Shown piece after piece: positions 26,778 through 35,919 of a stretch of 64,000 bases of DNA. Under the pieces are notes generated by a model. The model ran no database searches and was not told where the DNA came from. It saw nothing but the letters and a program-made list of their open reading frames with translations. Position numbers and translations under genes: made by a program. Positions within the stretch are counted from its first letter, which is position 1; every line of letters starts with the position of its first letter. The stretch covers positions 1 through 64,000 of the forward strand of contig NZ_JALDPT010000015.1 of NCBI RefSeq assembly GCF_022695515.1. Direction: 5' to 3'. This DNA comes from Phenylobacterium aquaticum (lineage in GTDB: Bacteria > Pseudomonadota > Alphaproteobacteria > Caulobacterales > Caulobacteraceae).

Positions 26778-27404
26778 CTATATTATCCACGACTCTTGAG
26801 TAATATTCAACCTGCCCCCTCCAGCACTTGCATGGGGAAAGCGGACGTGCCGATGACAGAGCCGTTTAAGCGGCTCGGCTTCCAACGGAATTTCGTACCG
26901 CGTGCGAGCGTGCGCAACCACGTACCCGCTACCGTCCGCCTTCTTCCAGGCCATAGTAAATGACCCAAATACATAGCGATCGCCTGGAACCCAGACCTCG
27001 ACGACCGAATCCGCCACTTCTATCGAGGGAATCCGAAGGTCGCCCTTAACGTCAAAGACGCTCTCAAGAAGTGACCCGCCTGCGTCAGATCTAACAACGC
27101 AATCTGCATCATAGGAAATGGCGCCGTGATCACCAAAGTCGAGAGATCGACGATAGGAGTAACTTCCTGCCTTGAAGGGGTTTTGAACACCCCCTATCGA
27201 CCGGCATATTGAAGGATATCCGGTAACCAGAACCGATTTGAAAAAAAGCGGGTCTACGAGGAGGGGTAAGGACTCATATCGATACTCGCCTTCAACCACC
27301 CCAGATTCTGGTTGAACTCGTCCCTCTCCATCAAGCTTCGATTCCTGACCATTCAGCTCTAGGTTTGCTACCGCAAGAAAGCGGTCACTCGGTTCAATGC
27401 GCAT
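26778..27404 (-). CDS. Putative GFP-like beta-barrel protein without a chromophore triad
   Basis: 208 residues from ATG 27404 (an upstream start at 27464 would overlap the previous gene more). By eye it follows the order of GFP/coral fluorescent proteins: LNGQESKLDGEG (17-28) for the first strands, SLPLLV, then a gap-free LVDPLFFKSVLVTGYP (49-64) against the GFP central helix, YSYRRSLDFGDHG (82-94) covering the Arg96 position, DGSGY (157-161) and a C-terminal Glu (E204). The chromophore Ser-Tyr-Gly is Phe-Phe-Lys here, so no fluorescence is expected. No signal peptide or helix is seen. Homology is unproven and could be a chance beta-barrel similarity; otherwise unknown. Its start overlaps the methyltransferase gene by 11 bp. 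Confidence 0.45.
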   Translation of the reverse strand: MRIEPSDRFLAVANLELNGQESKLDGEGRVQPESGVVEGEYRYESLPLLVDPLFFKSVLVTGYPSICRSIGGVQNPFKAGSYSYRRSLDFGDHGAISYDADCVVRSDAGGSLLESVFDVKGDLRIPSIEVADSVVEVWVPGDRYVFGSFTMAWKKADGSGYVVAHARTRYEIPLEAEPLKRLCHRHVRFPHASAGGGRLNITQESWII

Positions 27405-28143
27405 CACATGCCCCACTAGCCACTCCCGCGACGCCACCGTTGCGCGAATTATTTGAGATGGCAACCTCCGTTGGGATTGCTCGGGTTAGGGCGTAGAGCG
27501 AGACCCTAGTGAAAGCTTTCGTGCGCTGGTCTGCAGGAACAGCGAAGCTTAGGACGCGGCTAGATCTGAAGCCCGCGGGGACCTGAAATGAGATAGGGTG
27601 TCGATCAAATACAACGAAGTATGCTCGCTGCACCTCTGGTCGCGCCGCAGCCAAGAGAAACGGCGTCAAGTACCTTCTAAATTCGGCAGCTGAATAGGAA
27701 AATCCTCGCACTACGGGGAAGGCATCAAAGTATACAATAGGCGGGAGTTTGGCAGAGGCATCGTTGAAGTATTTTTGCCATGATCCAGCAATAATATTTC
27801 CTTGATGGACACCTCGTCGCCTGACGGCGAACGATATAACATCCCGATTTAGCTCTATCACTCGAGCGGCGCGTCTCGAAGACTGGCAGATGGCCTTATA
27901 CGCGACACCAAGTCCGTATCCGACGACAAGGACATCGTCACCAAGGCGGCCGACATGCCGGCCGAATATTCTCTGGAACCGCGCCTCGAACCAATGAAGT
28001 TGAACAACGCCCCCTATGCGAAGCACTGACGCGGACCGGACAACCCTTGCACGAGCTAGTCGCCGCAGCGCCGTTTGCGCCTCGAAGCTCCGACGTGGCG
28101 TGCGATGACCGATGGGCGCTTGCGCTTGAAGGTCCGAGCTCAT
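27394..28143 (-). CDS. SAM-dependent methyltransferase-like protein, first gene of the low-GC operon
   Basis: 249 residues. The Rossmann glycine loop VLVVGYGLGVAYKAI (near residue 90) is followed by an acidic strand end ARVIELNRDV. GSWQKYF and PPIVYFDAFPV come next, in the order seen in guanidinoacetate-type N-methyltransferases (IExN then WQ then FDxxP). The N-terminal 60 residues are basic, with no domain. Substrate unknown. The ATG at 28143 opens the operon, divergent from the gene at 28223, with about 80 bp of AT-rich spacer. Its stop overlaps the next gene. Confidence 0.65.
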   Translation of the reverse strand: MSSDLQAQAPIGHRTPRRSFEAQTALRRLARARVVRSASVLRIGGVVQLHWFEARFQRIFGRHVGRLGDDVLVVGYGLGVAYKAICQSSRRAARVIELNRDVISFAVRRRGVHQGNIIAGSWQKYFNDASAKLPPIVYFDAFPVVRGFSYSAAEFRRYLTPFLLAAARPEVQRAYFVVFDRHPISFQVPAGFRSSRVLSFAVPADQRTKAFTRVSLYALTRAIPTEVAISNNSRNGGVAGVASGACDAH

Positions 28144-28222
28144 TTGACTCTCTTAAATTGTTTTGTCACCAATGCCTCTTGGGGTTGTTTTCGCCTCAAG
28201 TCTGAGAGATTTTGGGGGCAAC

Positions 28223-28603
28223 GTGAAACTCCTTCTTCGCCGTAACCAGCGCGACGGCATGCTGGGCAAGGTCGTCTTCACTCTTTCGGTCCGCGCGGAC
28301 CTGACCGCCGAGGAGCGCGAACACATCCGCAAATACAAGCTCGGCAACGTCCTCCTGTATGAGAAGAAGCCGCTCAAAGAGGGCGGCAACGAATACCAGA
28401 AGCTCGGCCGCTTCATCGCGTACTCGGTGCTCAACCTCACCATCACCGTGAACAATCTCGACGAGGGCAAATCCGTCGAGTGCGAGGACATCCTGGAGAT
28501 GCTCGCGGTCGAGGATCAGATCCGGGAGGCCGCCCAGACCTTCAAGGCGATCCTTACCGCCGCCGCCACGTTCGGCGGCGAGGAAGTCGTCGAACTCGCG
28601 TAG
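28223..28603 (+). CDS. Conserved protein encoded with a transfer ATPase
   Basis: 126 residues from GTG 28223, with a G-rich ribosome site upstream. Sequence features: TLSVRADLTAEEREHIRKYK, then YEKKPLKEGGNEYQKLGRFI and IREAAQTFKAILTAAATFGG. It looks like a compact cytoplasmic alpha/beta protein with no recognised family. It ends 5 bp before the start of the large ATPase gene, so they are coupled and probably work together. Confidence 0.65.
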   Translation: MKLLLRRNQRDGMLGKVVFTLSVRADLTAEEREHIRKYKLGNVLLYEKKPLKEGGNEYQKLGRFIAYSVLNLTITVNNLDEGKSVECEDILEMLAVEDQIREAAQTFKAILTAAATFGGEEVVELA

Positions 28604-28608
28604 CGGCG

Positions 28609-31380
28609 GTGGCGCTCGGCAACATCCGGAACTGGCTGGCCGGCGGTAGCCGCAACCGCGAGTTCGAAGAGACCCGCGCGGCCTGGGAGGACTGCCAGGC
28701 GCGCTGGCGCGCCTCCGCCCTCGGGAAGCATGATCTGTCCGATATCGTCCTTGCATTCATACGGCAGGGCGTGATCGCGTTATCGGACGAAGATGTCGCG
28801 GTTCCGGTGCTCGTCGCGCTCGCCGAGGCCGTCGAAGCCATCCTCGACGACGAAGACATCGGCCCCATGGCGCCCCGCTGGCAGGCCATCGAGTCCGATC
28901 CGGTCCTGGCGGTGGCCTTCCGCAAGATGCTGGTACGCCGCCGCCGCTATGCGGCGGACTTCCAGCACATCCATGAGATCGTGAGCCGCCGCCTAATCGT
29001 GGCCTGCCAGGCCATCATCGACGCGCTGCCGCCGAGCTGCCTCAGTGATTGGGACGAAGAGGGCGCGTCGTTCGAAGTCCCCCTCATCGAACTCTTGGAA
29101 GACCCGGCCGGCCTCATCGACCAGCTCATCTACTTCCCCTACGACGACGACACCCTACGCCTGGACCTGTTCGAGGGCGTGCGCGCCACCTATGCCCAGA
29201 ACCTGGTGATCGCCTCGGGGCTGCCGCCCTCCACCAACCCTGTGGGCAACGAGCATCGGCTCGTGCTGGCCTCCGCCCAGCGGAACAAGTCGCCGGCGGA
29301 GCTGGCAGACCTGTACCTCGCCGGCACGCCGTTCGCGCCGCTCATGGAGCTGCCGGTTCCCTTCGCGATCCCCGAGGAGGCCCGCTTCGAGCACTGCCAC
29401 ATCGTCGGCGGCACCGGGCACGGCAAGACGCAGCTCATGCAGCGCATGATCCACGGGGATCTCGTGGCCGCGCAGCGGGCCAAGCGGTCCGTCGTGGTGG
29501 TGGATAGCCAAGGAGACCTCATCAACCGCCTCGTCCGGCTCGGGCTCTTTTCCCCGGACGCCGAGGATAGTCTCGCTGATCGGCTCATCGTGATTGACCC
29601 GGCGGACGTCGAGTTCCCCGCCGCCCTCAACCTCTTCGACGCGCACCTGGATCGTCTGCGGGAATACCGGCCGGTGGACCGCGAGCGCGTGCTGAACGGC
29701 GTCGTGGAGCTGTATGAGACGTTCTTCGGCGCGCTGCTGGGCGCCGAACTCACCCAGAAGCAGGGCGTGATCTTCAAGTACCTTGCCCGGCTCATGATCA
29801 CGATCCCGGGCGCCACCATCCATACGCTCATGGAGCTGATGGAGGACGGGAAGCCCTTCAAGAAGCACATGGACGAGTTGGAGGGCTCGGCGCGGTACTT
29901 CTTCGAGACCGAGTTCTTCCACCCATCCTTCGCCGCCACGAAGAAGCAGATCCTGCGCCGGCTCTGGGGCGTCCTCTCCACCCCAGCCTTTGAACGTATG
30001 TTCGCCCAGCCGGCCAACAAGCTCGACCTCTTCCAGGCCATGCAAGACGGGAAGATCATCCTCATCAACACGGCCAAGGACCTCCTGAAGCAGGAAGGCT
30101 CACAGCTCTTCGGCCGGTTCTTCATCGCCATGCTGGCCCAAGCGGCGCTGGAGCGCTCCACCGTGCCGCTAGAGGACCGCACCCCGACCCTCGTCTATGT
30201 GGACGAGGCGCAGGAGTATTTCGACGACAACACCGAGACGATCCTCAACCAGGCCCGCAAATACCGCGTCGGGCTTACGGTGGCGCACCAGACGCTCGAT
30301 CAGCTGTCCCCGCGGCTGCGCTCCATCCTGCATTCGAACACCAGCATGAAGTGCGCGGGCGGGGTCTCCGCCAAGGATGCCCGCGCCTTCGCCGACGAGT
30401 TGCACACCTCTGCGGACTTCATCGAGAGCATGAAGCGCCGGCCGGGGAAGACGGAGTTCGCGGTCTGGATCAAGCATCAGACGCCCCAGGCTATCCGCCT
30501 GGCCGTGCCGCTCGGCTTTCTGGAGCGCCAGCCGCTCCTCACCGAGGAGGAATACGAGGCCCTGCTCGCCCGCAATCGCCTGGCGTACTGCGGCACGCTC
30601 GCGGACGCGGCCCGCGCCCAGCCGAAGCGGTCCCCTCCCGAGGAGCCGGCGGCCGAAGCATCGCCCAGGGCGGAGCGGCCACGCGCCCCGCCGCAGGAGG
30701 AACCAGCGGTCCGGCCTGCCCCACCGCCATCCGACGAACCTCAGGCTGATCCGAGTCCGGATCGTGCTGAGGAGTCGGCCGATGGGCGGGAGGCTGCTTC
30801 GGAGAGTAGCGAACCGAACAGGCCGTCGCATGATGCGAGGCCCCCTCCCCCGCCACGCGCCAAGCCCACCGAATCCGGCAAGGGCGGCTCCCAGCATCGG
30901 TACGTGCAGCACCTCGTGAAGCGTCTGGCCGAAGACCAGGGGTTCCGCGCCGTGATCGAGGAGCCGGTGTCCGGGGGGCAGGTGGACGTGGGGCTGCACC
31001 GGGGAGACCTCTCGATCGCCTGCGAGATCTCCATCACCTCCACCACCGACTACGAGGCGCAGAACCTCGCCAAGTGCCTGCGCGCCGGCTTCACCTTCGT
31101 CTGGGCTATCGCGCCGGATCAGAAGCGACAGCGCGCGCTCAGGCGGGCAGCCGAGGCCCGGCTATCGACAGACGAGATGGAGAAGATCCAGTTCCTCACC
31201 CCGGACGAGGTGGTCTTGTCTCTGGAGCAGCTCGCCACCCCGGAGCCCGAGGAGAACACGGTGCTCGGGTACAAGGTGAAGGTGACGCGGAAGGTGGTGT
31301 CTCCCGAGGAAGCTAAACGGCGGCGCGAGAACATCGCGCGGATCGTGGCCGGTGCGGTCCGTCCGGACGCTGATCGCTAG
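28609..31380 (+). CDS. VirD4/HerA-like ATPase fused to a PD-(D/E)XK-like nuclease domain
   Basis: 923 residues from GTG 28609. Residues about 1-250 are helical. The ATPase core has Walker A (CHIVGGTGHGKTQLMQRM), VVVVDSQGDLINRLV and Walker B (TLVYVDEAQEYFDDN), then GLTVAHQTLDQLSPRLRSIL as in coupling proteins. A Pro/Glu-rich linker (about residues 670-755) leads to a C-terminal domain with EEPVSGGQVDVGLHRGDLSI followed by ACEIS, resembling restriction-endonuclease-fold cores (Asp ... Glu-x-Ser in place of Glu-x-Lys). It may cut or grip DNA as it pumps it. The nuclease assignment is tentative. It is coupled to 28223-28603. Confidence 0.75.
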   Translation: MALGNIRNWLAGGSRNREFEETRAAWEDCQARWRASALGKHDLSDIVLAFIRQGVIALSDEDVAVPVLVALAEAVEAILDDEDIGPMAPRWQAIESDPVLAVAFRKMLVRRRRYAADFQHIHEIVSRRLIVACQAIIDALPPSCLSDWDEEGASFEVPLIELLEDPAGLIDQLIYFPYDDDTLRLDLFEGVRATYAQNLVIASGLPPSTNPVGNEHRLVLASAQRNKSPAELADLYLAGTPFAPLMELPVPFAIPEEARFEHCHIVGGTGHGKTQLMQRMIHGDLVAAQRAKRSVVVVDSQGDLINRLVRLGLFSPDAEDSLADRLIVIDPADVEFPAALNLFDAHLDRLREYRPVDRERVLNGVVELYETFFGALLGAELTQKQGVIFKYLARLMITIPGATIHTLMELMEDGKPFKKHMDELEGSARYFFETEFFHPSFAATKKQILRRLWGVLSTPAFERMFAQPANKLDLFQAMQDGKIILINTAKDLLKQEGSQLFGRFFIAMLAQAALERSTVPLEDRTPTLVYVDEAQEYFDDNTETILNQARKYRVGLTVAHQTLDQLSPRLRSILHSNTSMKCAGGVSAKDARAFADELHTSADFIESMKRRPGKTEFAVWIKHQTPQAIRLAVPLGFLERQPLLTEEEYEALLARNRLAYCGTLADAARAQPKRSPPEEPAAEASPRAERPRAPPQEEPAVRPAPPPSDEPQADPSPDRAEESADGREAASESSEPNRPSHDARPPPPPRAKPTESGKGGSQHRYVQHLVKRLAEDQGFRAVIEEPVSGGQVDVGLHRGDLSIACEISITSTTDYEAQNLAKCLRAGFTFVWAIAPDQKRQRALRRAAEARLSTDEMEKIQFLTPDEVVLSLEQLATPEPEENTVLGYKVKVTRKVVSPEEAKRRRENIARIVAGAVRPDADR

Positions 31381-31997
31381 CGTCCGCGCATTTGGCGGTC
31401 GCCCGCTAGACCGGCAGGGCGGGCGGCATCGCGAAGAACGCCTGACACACCCTGGTGAGCCCTGCTCCGAGATGGCCGCGCAGAATTCCCCGCTGCTGAA
31501 TGGCCCGGTCAACGCTCGCAGGAGACTGCACTACGCCGCATTTCATCGGACCCGACGTCGCCTATGCGCATCGGCGGGCTGAAGTCAGATCGTCAGTCAC
31601 GGCGGCAAGCAATTGCAGCCCACTTCCCTGCGGCGCCTAAGCCAGCGCGTCCCCGGATGACGCAGTTTGCGCGTGCGGAAGGCATCCGGTCAGCAACACC
31701 TCCGCGTTCTGCGACAACGGCTGAACCGGGAGGCAGGTCATCGCCAGCAGGCGGATGGCGTCGGGGTGCCCGTTCCTGGATATGAACTGAGCCTAAACGG
31801 CCTCCCCGGGTCCTGTTCAGGCCAATGCGCTCAGCGTGCCTCTCACCGGCCAAATCACGGGTCCGACGAACTGGGGAATTGGAGAAACAGCTGGTGCCGA
31901 ATGCCCAATTGACTGCGCTCTTGGAAAAGAGAAACGTGCATTCACGATGGGGGATTGCGCTGAGCATGGCGCGGCGAACAAAAGAAGGGGCTTTTCA
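31381..31997. other. 617-bp gap without a supported gene
   Basis: Short open frames on both strands lack ribosome sites and conserved-looking sequence. Base composition is similar to neighbouring genes. A decayed gene is possible. It must contain a promoter for the secreted-protein operon that starts at 31998. Confidence 0.4.
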
Positions 31998-32483
31998 ATG
32001 CGTATTGTACGGATAGCAATGCTTGCCGGGACACTTGCCGCGGCAATGACGACTACGGCCGATGCCGCCTGCTACGTCTGCAGGCCCGGGCACGGATGCT
32101 TCATCATGTACAAGTATGGCTGCGCGGATCTCGACATCGGCAACTTCCCGGGGATCCTCTGCGCCGACTATCTGCACGCCAAGCCTGGCTCCACCGCTCA
32201 ATCCATGGACGTGAACGGGCGGACCTTCCCCCTCGCGTCCGCTGAGCTTCAGCGGCTCGTCCTGAAGCCTGAGCAGCCCAAGGGCGACAGGACAAAGCTG
32301 GCCGCTCAGCTGGATCAGCTCATGGCGAAGGACCGCACGGTGATTTCCAGCTCGCAGGCGAAGCTGCTGATCGAGGCGCCCCCGGCCGTGAAGGCGGCCG
32401 GCCGGAAGGCTAGCACCTGGAGCAATCGCGATGACTCGGCGAGCTCGCCTGGGCGAAGCGACCGCCTCTGGAGCGTCCAATGA
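31998..32483 (+). CDS. Secreted Cys-containing hypothetical protein
   Basis: 161 residues from ATG 31998. The signal peptide is MRIVRIAMLAGTLAAAMTT with cleavage near TADA-AC. The mature start is Cys-rich (CYVCRPGHGCFIMYKYGC), followed by a helical, Lys-rich part. A periplasmic or exported fate is likely. Its stop overlaps the next gene by 4 bp (ATGA at 32480), which makes an operon with the Gly-rich proteins. No known family. Confidence 0.65.
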   Translation: MRIVRIAMLAGTLAAAMTTTADAACYVCRPGHGCFIMYKYGCADLDIGNFPGILCADYLHAKPGSTAQSMDVNGRTFPLASAELQRLVLKPEQPKGDRTKLAAQLDQLMAKDRTVISSSQAKLLIEAPPAVKAAGRKASTWSNRDDSASSPGRSDRLWSVQ

Positions 32484-33337
32484 TTAGATCGAGACTCATC
32501 ACCGCCGCGGGCGTCCTTCTGATCGCCAGCGTGCCCCTCGTCGCAAGGGCCCAAGCTCCGCATGGTTCCTGGACCCGCGGGCCCGGGACCTACAGCTTCA
32601 CGATCTGCAAGGCCGAGCCCGCGACCGGGCCGGTCGCGGCGGGCCAGGGCCGCGGCGGCGGCGATTGCGATATCACCCTGCCGGCTGGCCAGAGCATCCT
32701 GATCACCATCCAGGTCTGGGGCGCGGGCGGCGGCGGCGGCGGAGGTACGATCGGGGGCGTCCAGGGCTCCGGCGGCGACGGCGGCAATGGCGGCGGCGGT
32801 GGCGGGTACGCCAAGCGAACCCAGCCCATCTATGCGCCTGCGGCAGGCGTAGACGTCTGGACCGCGAACGTCGGCGCGGGCGGAGCGGGAGGGCACGAGG
32901 TGCTCATGTACGACAATACCACCGTCTCCGTCGGTGCGGTGGGCGGCGATGGCGGAGCCTCGTCCGTGCTGGAGGATGGGCCCAACGGCCCGTTCGTGGT
33001 CAGCGCGACCGGCGGCCACGGCGGCAACCCGTCAGGAACAGTCCGCAATCCGGTCCAGCTGCTTCCGAGCGTAGCGGGGCAGGGATCGGTCAATAGCTGG
33101 ATGGGAACGAGCGGCTTGCGCGGCGGGTACGGCGCGAATTGCTCGGGGGGTCCTGGCGGCCTAGGAGGGGCCGGCGGCGGACCAGGACGTACCGGCGCAG
33201 GCTACGTCAATGATGGCGGGGCTGGCGGCCACGGCGGCTACTACCATCATGTTCCCAGATGCACGGCCGCCAGTCAGAACGCCCTGCTCGACGACGGGGC
33301 CCGGGGTGGCGGCGGCAAGGTGACGCTGACCTGGTGA
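32480..33337 (+). CDS. Secreted glycine-rich protein, copy 1
   Basis: 285 residues with a signal peptide (LITAAGVLLIASVPLVARA). The mature protein begins HGSWTRGPGTYSFTICKAEP, then VQVWGAGGGGGGGTIGG and long Gly-rich runs, and closes with GGKVTLTW. The layout matches glycine-rich domains of phage adhesins and surface proteins that form polyglycine-II sheets, with a conserved VxVWGAGGGGG core. It probably sits on or outside the cell surface. A paralogue follows at 33425. An adhesion or mating role is only a guess. Confidence 0.75.
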   Translation: MIRSRLITAAGVLLIASVPLVARAQAPHGSWTRGPGTYSFTICKAEPATGPVAAGQGRGGGDCDITLPAGQSILITIQVWGAGGGGGGGTIGGVQGSGGDGGNGGGGGGYAKRTQPIYAPAAGVDVWTANVGAGGAGGHEVLMYDNTTVSVGAVGGDGGASSVLEDGPNGPFVVSATGGHGGNPSGTVRNPVQLLPSVAGQGSVNSWMGTSGLRGGYGANCSGGPGGLGGAGGGPGRTGAGYVNDGGAGGHGGYYHHVPRCTAASQNALLDDGARGGGGKVTLTW

Positions 33338-33424
33338 GATTCAGCGTCATTCGGATTTCCTTTGAATCGGAACCTCGCGAGCGACGGCCTTCCGGCCGTG
33401 ACCCTCAAAATCAAGGACGCGCCT

Positions 33425-34282
33425 ATGCCTAGCTCGATCCAAGTGGCCGCCGTCTTCCTGACGATCGCCGCGCTAGCGGGCGCCGCTGACGCGCAGACCG
33501 CTCACCCGCCGCATGGTACCTGGACCCGCGGGCCTGGCGCCTACCGTTTCACGATCTGTTCGGTCCCGCCCCCGACGGGGCCGGTCCTAGCGGGCCAGGG
33601 CCGCGGCGACGTGAAGGCGGGCCAGGGCCGCGGGGGCGATTGCGATCTCATCCTGCAGCTCGGCACGAGCATCCCGATCAAGGTCCAGGTCTGGGGCGCA
33701 GGTGGCGGCGGCGGTTTCGGGGGGTACGGGCAGGCGGGCGGCAGCGGCGGCGGAGGCGGCGGCTACGCTGAGCTAACGAAAGTTGTCGCACTGCCGACGA
33801 GCGGTTCCACTGTTTGGAGCGTGACCGTTGGGCAAGGCGGGCCTCGTGAGGCGCTCGATATGGCTCCCGGCACAACGACCGACGGTGGAGCATCCTCGGC
33901 GCTGGCGAACGGCGCAGGCGGCCCGGTCCTCGTCACGGCGACCGGCGGCGCAGGAGCGGGGCGGCATGAGCCCTATGGGGACCAGCCCCCCGTGGGAAAT
34001 GAACCTCCCGGCGGGCCCGGACATGGATCGGTCGGCAGCTGGCAGGGCACGAGCGGCTATTGGGGAGGCGGCAGCCCGGACCGCGGCTGCCTGGGCGGCG
34101 CGGGCGGCTTGGGCGGAGCAGGTGGCGGCCCGGGACGCACCGGCCCCGGCTACGTCAACGACGGGGGGAGAGGCGAGCAGCCCGGCTATGCCAATGGCAT
34201 CGGTTGCAGAGCCCACGGCGACGGCTACCTGTACTCGCCAGCTGACAAGGGCGGTGACGGCAAGGTGACCCTGACCTGGTGA
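33425..34282 (+). CDS. Secreted glycine-rich protein, copy 2
   Basis: 285 residues from ATG 33425 (a longer frame from 33362 lacks a signal start). The signal peptide is SIQVAAVFLTIAALAGAADA. The same framework as copy 1 follows: HGTWTRGPGAYRFTIC, VQVWGAGGGGGFGGYG and a closing GGDGKVTLTW. It carries a doubled GQGRG element absent from copy 1. Tandem duplication followed by divergence is clear. Both copies end in TLTW. Confidence 0.75.
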   Translation: MPSSIQVAAVFLTIAALAGAADAQTAHPPHGTWTRGPGAYRFTICSVPPPTGPVLAGQGRGDVKAGQGRGGDCDLILQLGTSIPIKVQVWGAGGGGGFGGYGQAGGSGGGGGGYAELTKVVALPTSGSTVWSVTVGQGGPREALDMAPGTTTDGGASSALANGAGGPVLVTATGGAGAGRHEPYGDQPPVGNEPPGGPGHGSVGSWQGTSGYWGGGSPDRGCLGGAGGLGGAGGGPGRTGPGYVNDGGRGEQPGYANGIGCRAHGDGYLYSPADKGGDGKVTLTW

Positions 34283-34368
34283 TGTGTCGAGGCCGGCTCG
34301 CTCAGGCGCTATTGCGGCGTTCAGGGTTGGAAGGCGCTCGGGGCGACAAGCCGATCCATTGTACGTAC

Positions 34369-35604
34369 CTAGTCTTCCCCTTCCTTCCGATCACCTTTTC
34401 CTCCACGGCCGAAGAAGCGCGCGATCGGTCCTCCAACCTCATGGGCGGGAGAGCCAGGACTGTCCCTCTCGACGAGCCGCAGCGGCGCCTCGCTCAGCCG
34501 GTCGAGCGCGATCGAGAAGAGGCGTTTCGCCAGTTCGTCATCGATATGAGCCGCTTCAGCGCGGTATCCCTCATAGGCCTTGGCGACAGCGGCCTTGTAC
34601 CCATAGTCCTCCGCGAGGCGGAATCGCTGCCCGATCTGTCGGGTGAGAAGCCACGCGAACCATACCGGCGCCGAGACGCTCAGGGCCGTGAACGTGAGGT
34701 TTATCCACAGCACGTTATAGCTGACCTTAGGATTTAGCATTAGTTGGTGAACGAACTCGACGCGCTCATAGGTGATGTATGCGGCAATCCCTAGAGAACA
34801 CGCCAAGAGCACCCCAAGTATCCAAGTCGAATTAGACAATCCATTCGCTCTATCGGTGAAGGCCTTTCCTAATCCTACCGTCGTCGCGGCTCCATAAGCC
34901 TCATTCGCACGAGAGAGCACCGCCCTCGCCTCCTTCTCAATCTCAGCGAGACGCGAGAGCGCATTTTCGGATTCGCCCTTGGCACGGGTGACATCAGCAA
35001 CCGTGTTCTCTAGACTCCTCTTTGAAGCCTCGAATCCTTCGCGAGCCTCCTGCAGGCTTTGCATATCAGCAGGAAGGCTTTCTGCGACAGCATGGGCCTG
35101 ATTGATCTCGTCGACCTTCGCTTGATAAGTCGCCGCTTCGAATTCCAGCCGATCAATGCCGCTTGAGAAGCCTTTCAGTCGCTTGATCTGAGCGGCAGGC
35201 AAGAGCTTCTTGTCTTCCAATTCCTTCAAGTCGAACGCATGTTCGGCGTATCTCGACAGAATCTCCGTCAGCGAGTCCACCAGCGACATCGTCGTCGCGT
35301 ACGCGTGGAACGCATTTCCACCGGGAAGATTGGGCATCACATTGGCAAGAACCCACTGAATTCTCGACGGCAAGGCCTGGAGACGCGCGACATCGGCATC
35401 GTCAACTGCCGACTTATCCATTTCTTGGATAAGCTCTTTCGGCTTTCTCACCAGCTCCGCAAAGTCGTGCCGATTGATCGCGGGCATGTTCCAGCCCCAT
35501 ATTTCCGCAAAGATCCTGTCGTCAGGAACGATAGCGACGATCTGGGCGGCTAGGCCGTCTAATGCCCCGGAAATTTCATTCAGAGTGCTCGTCGCGTCGG
35601 CCAT
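34369..35604 (-). CDS. Coiled-coil membrane protein with a DUF6161-like C-terminus
   Basis: 411 residues. The first 250 form a long helical, coiled-coil-like region rich in Glu and Ala (VADVTRAKGESENALSRLAE). Two transmembrane segments follow: WILGVLLACSLGIAAYITY and WINLTFTALSVSAPVWFAWL. The C-terminal EDYGYKAAVAKAYEGYRAEA and LAKRLFSIALDRLSEAPLR fit the pattern I recall for DUF6161. Such proteins can be membrane effectors of defence systems, but nothing in the neighbourhood proves this. It is a single gene, convergent with the Gly-rich operon. Confidence 0.6.
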   Translation of the reverse strand: MADATSTLNEISGALDGLAAQIVAIVPDDRIFAEIWGWNMPAINRHDFAELVRKPKELIQEMDKSAVDDADVARLQALPSRIQWVLANVMPNLPGGNAFHAYATTMSLVDSLTEILSRYAEHAFDLKELEDKKLLPAAQIKRLKGFSSGIDRLEFEAATYQAKVDEINQAHAVAESLPADMQSLQEAREGFEASKRSLENTVADVTRAKGESENALSRLAEIEKEARAVLSRANEAYGAATTVGLGKAFTDRANGLSNSTWILGVLLACSLGIAAYITYERVEFVHQLMLNPKVSYNVLWINLTFTALSVSAPVWFAWLLTRQIGQRFRLAEDYGYKAAVAKAYEGYRAEAAHIDDELAKRLFSIALDRLSEAPLRLVERDSPGSPAHEVGGPIARFFGRGGKGDRKEGED

Positions 35605-35919
35605 CTGGCAGTCCCCCTGACCGGATGCGACGGCATTGTGTAGCTCCCGTCAAGAGCATCTAGAGGTTGAGGAGCGAGACACCACTCTCAAGGCGTCGTC
35701 GAATTGACCGGTCCACATCGCCAGTAGAGTGGTGGAAGAGCGCCTACCAGATCCAAAGGCGTTCGGAATTCCGAACCGCGCATTCTTCGTCAAGGATGGA
35801 TCCGCGACGTCAGATTCGGTCGTCTCCCCACGGCTGTGCCTCTGCGCTCACTTGCGCGCCACCCTTTCATCTTGAGATGACTATGGACAGTTTGATCAGA
35901 ACAAGTCGGGTGCGACAGC

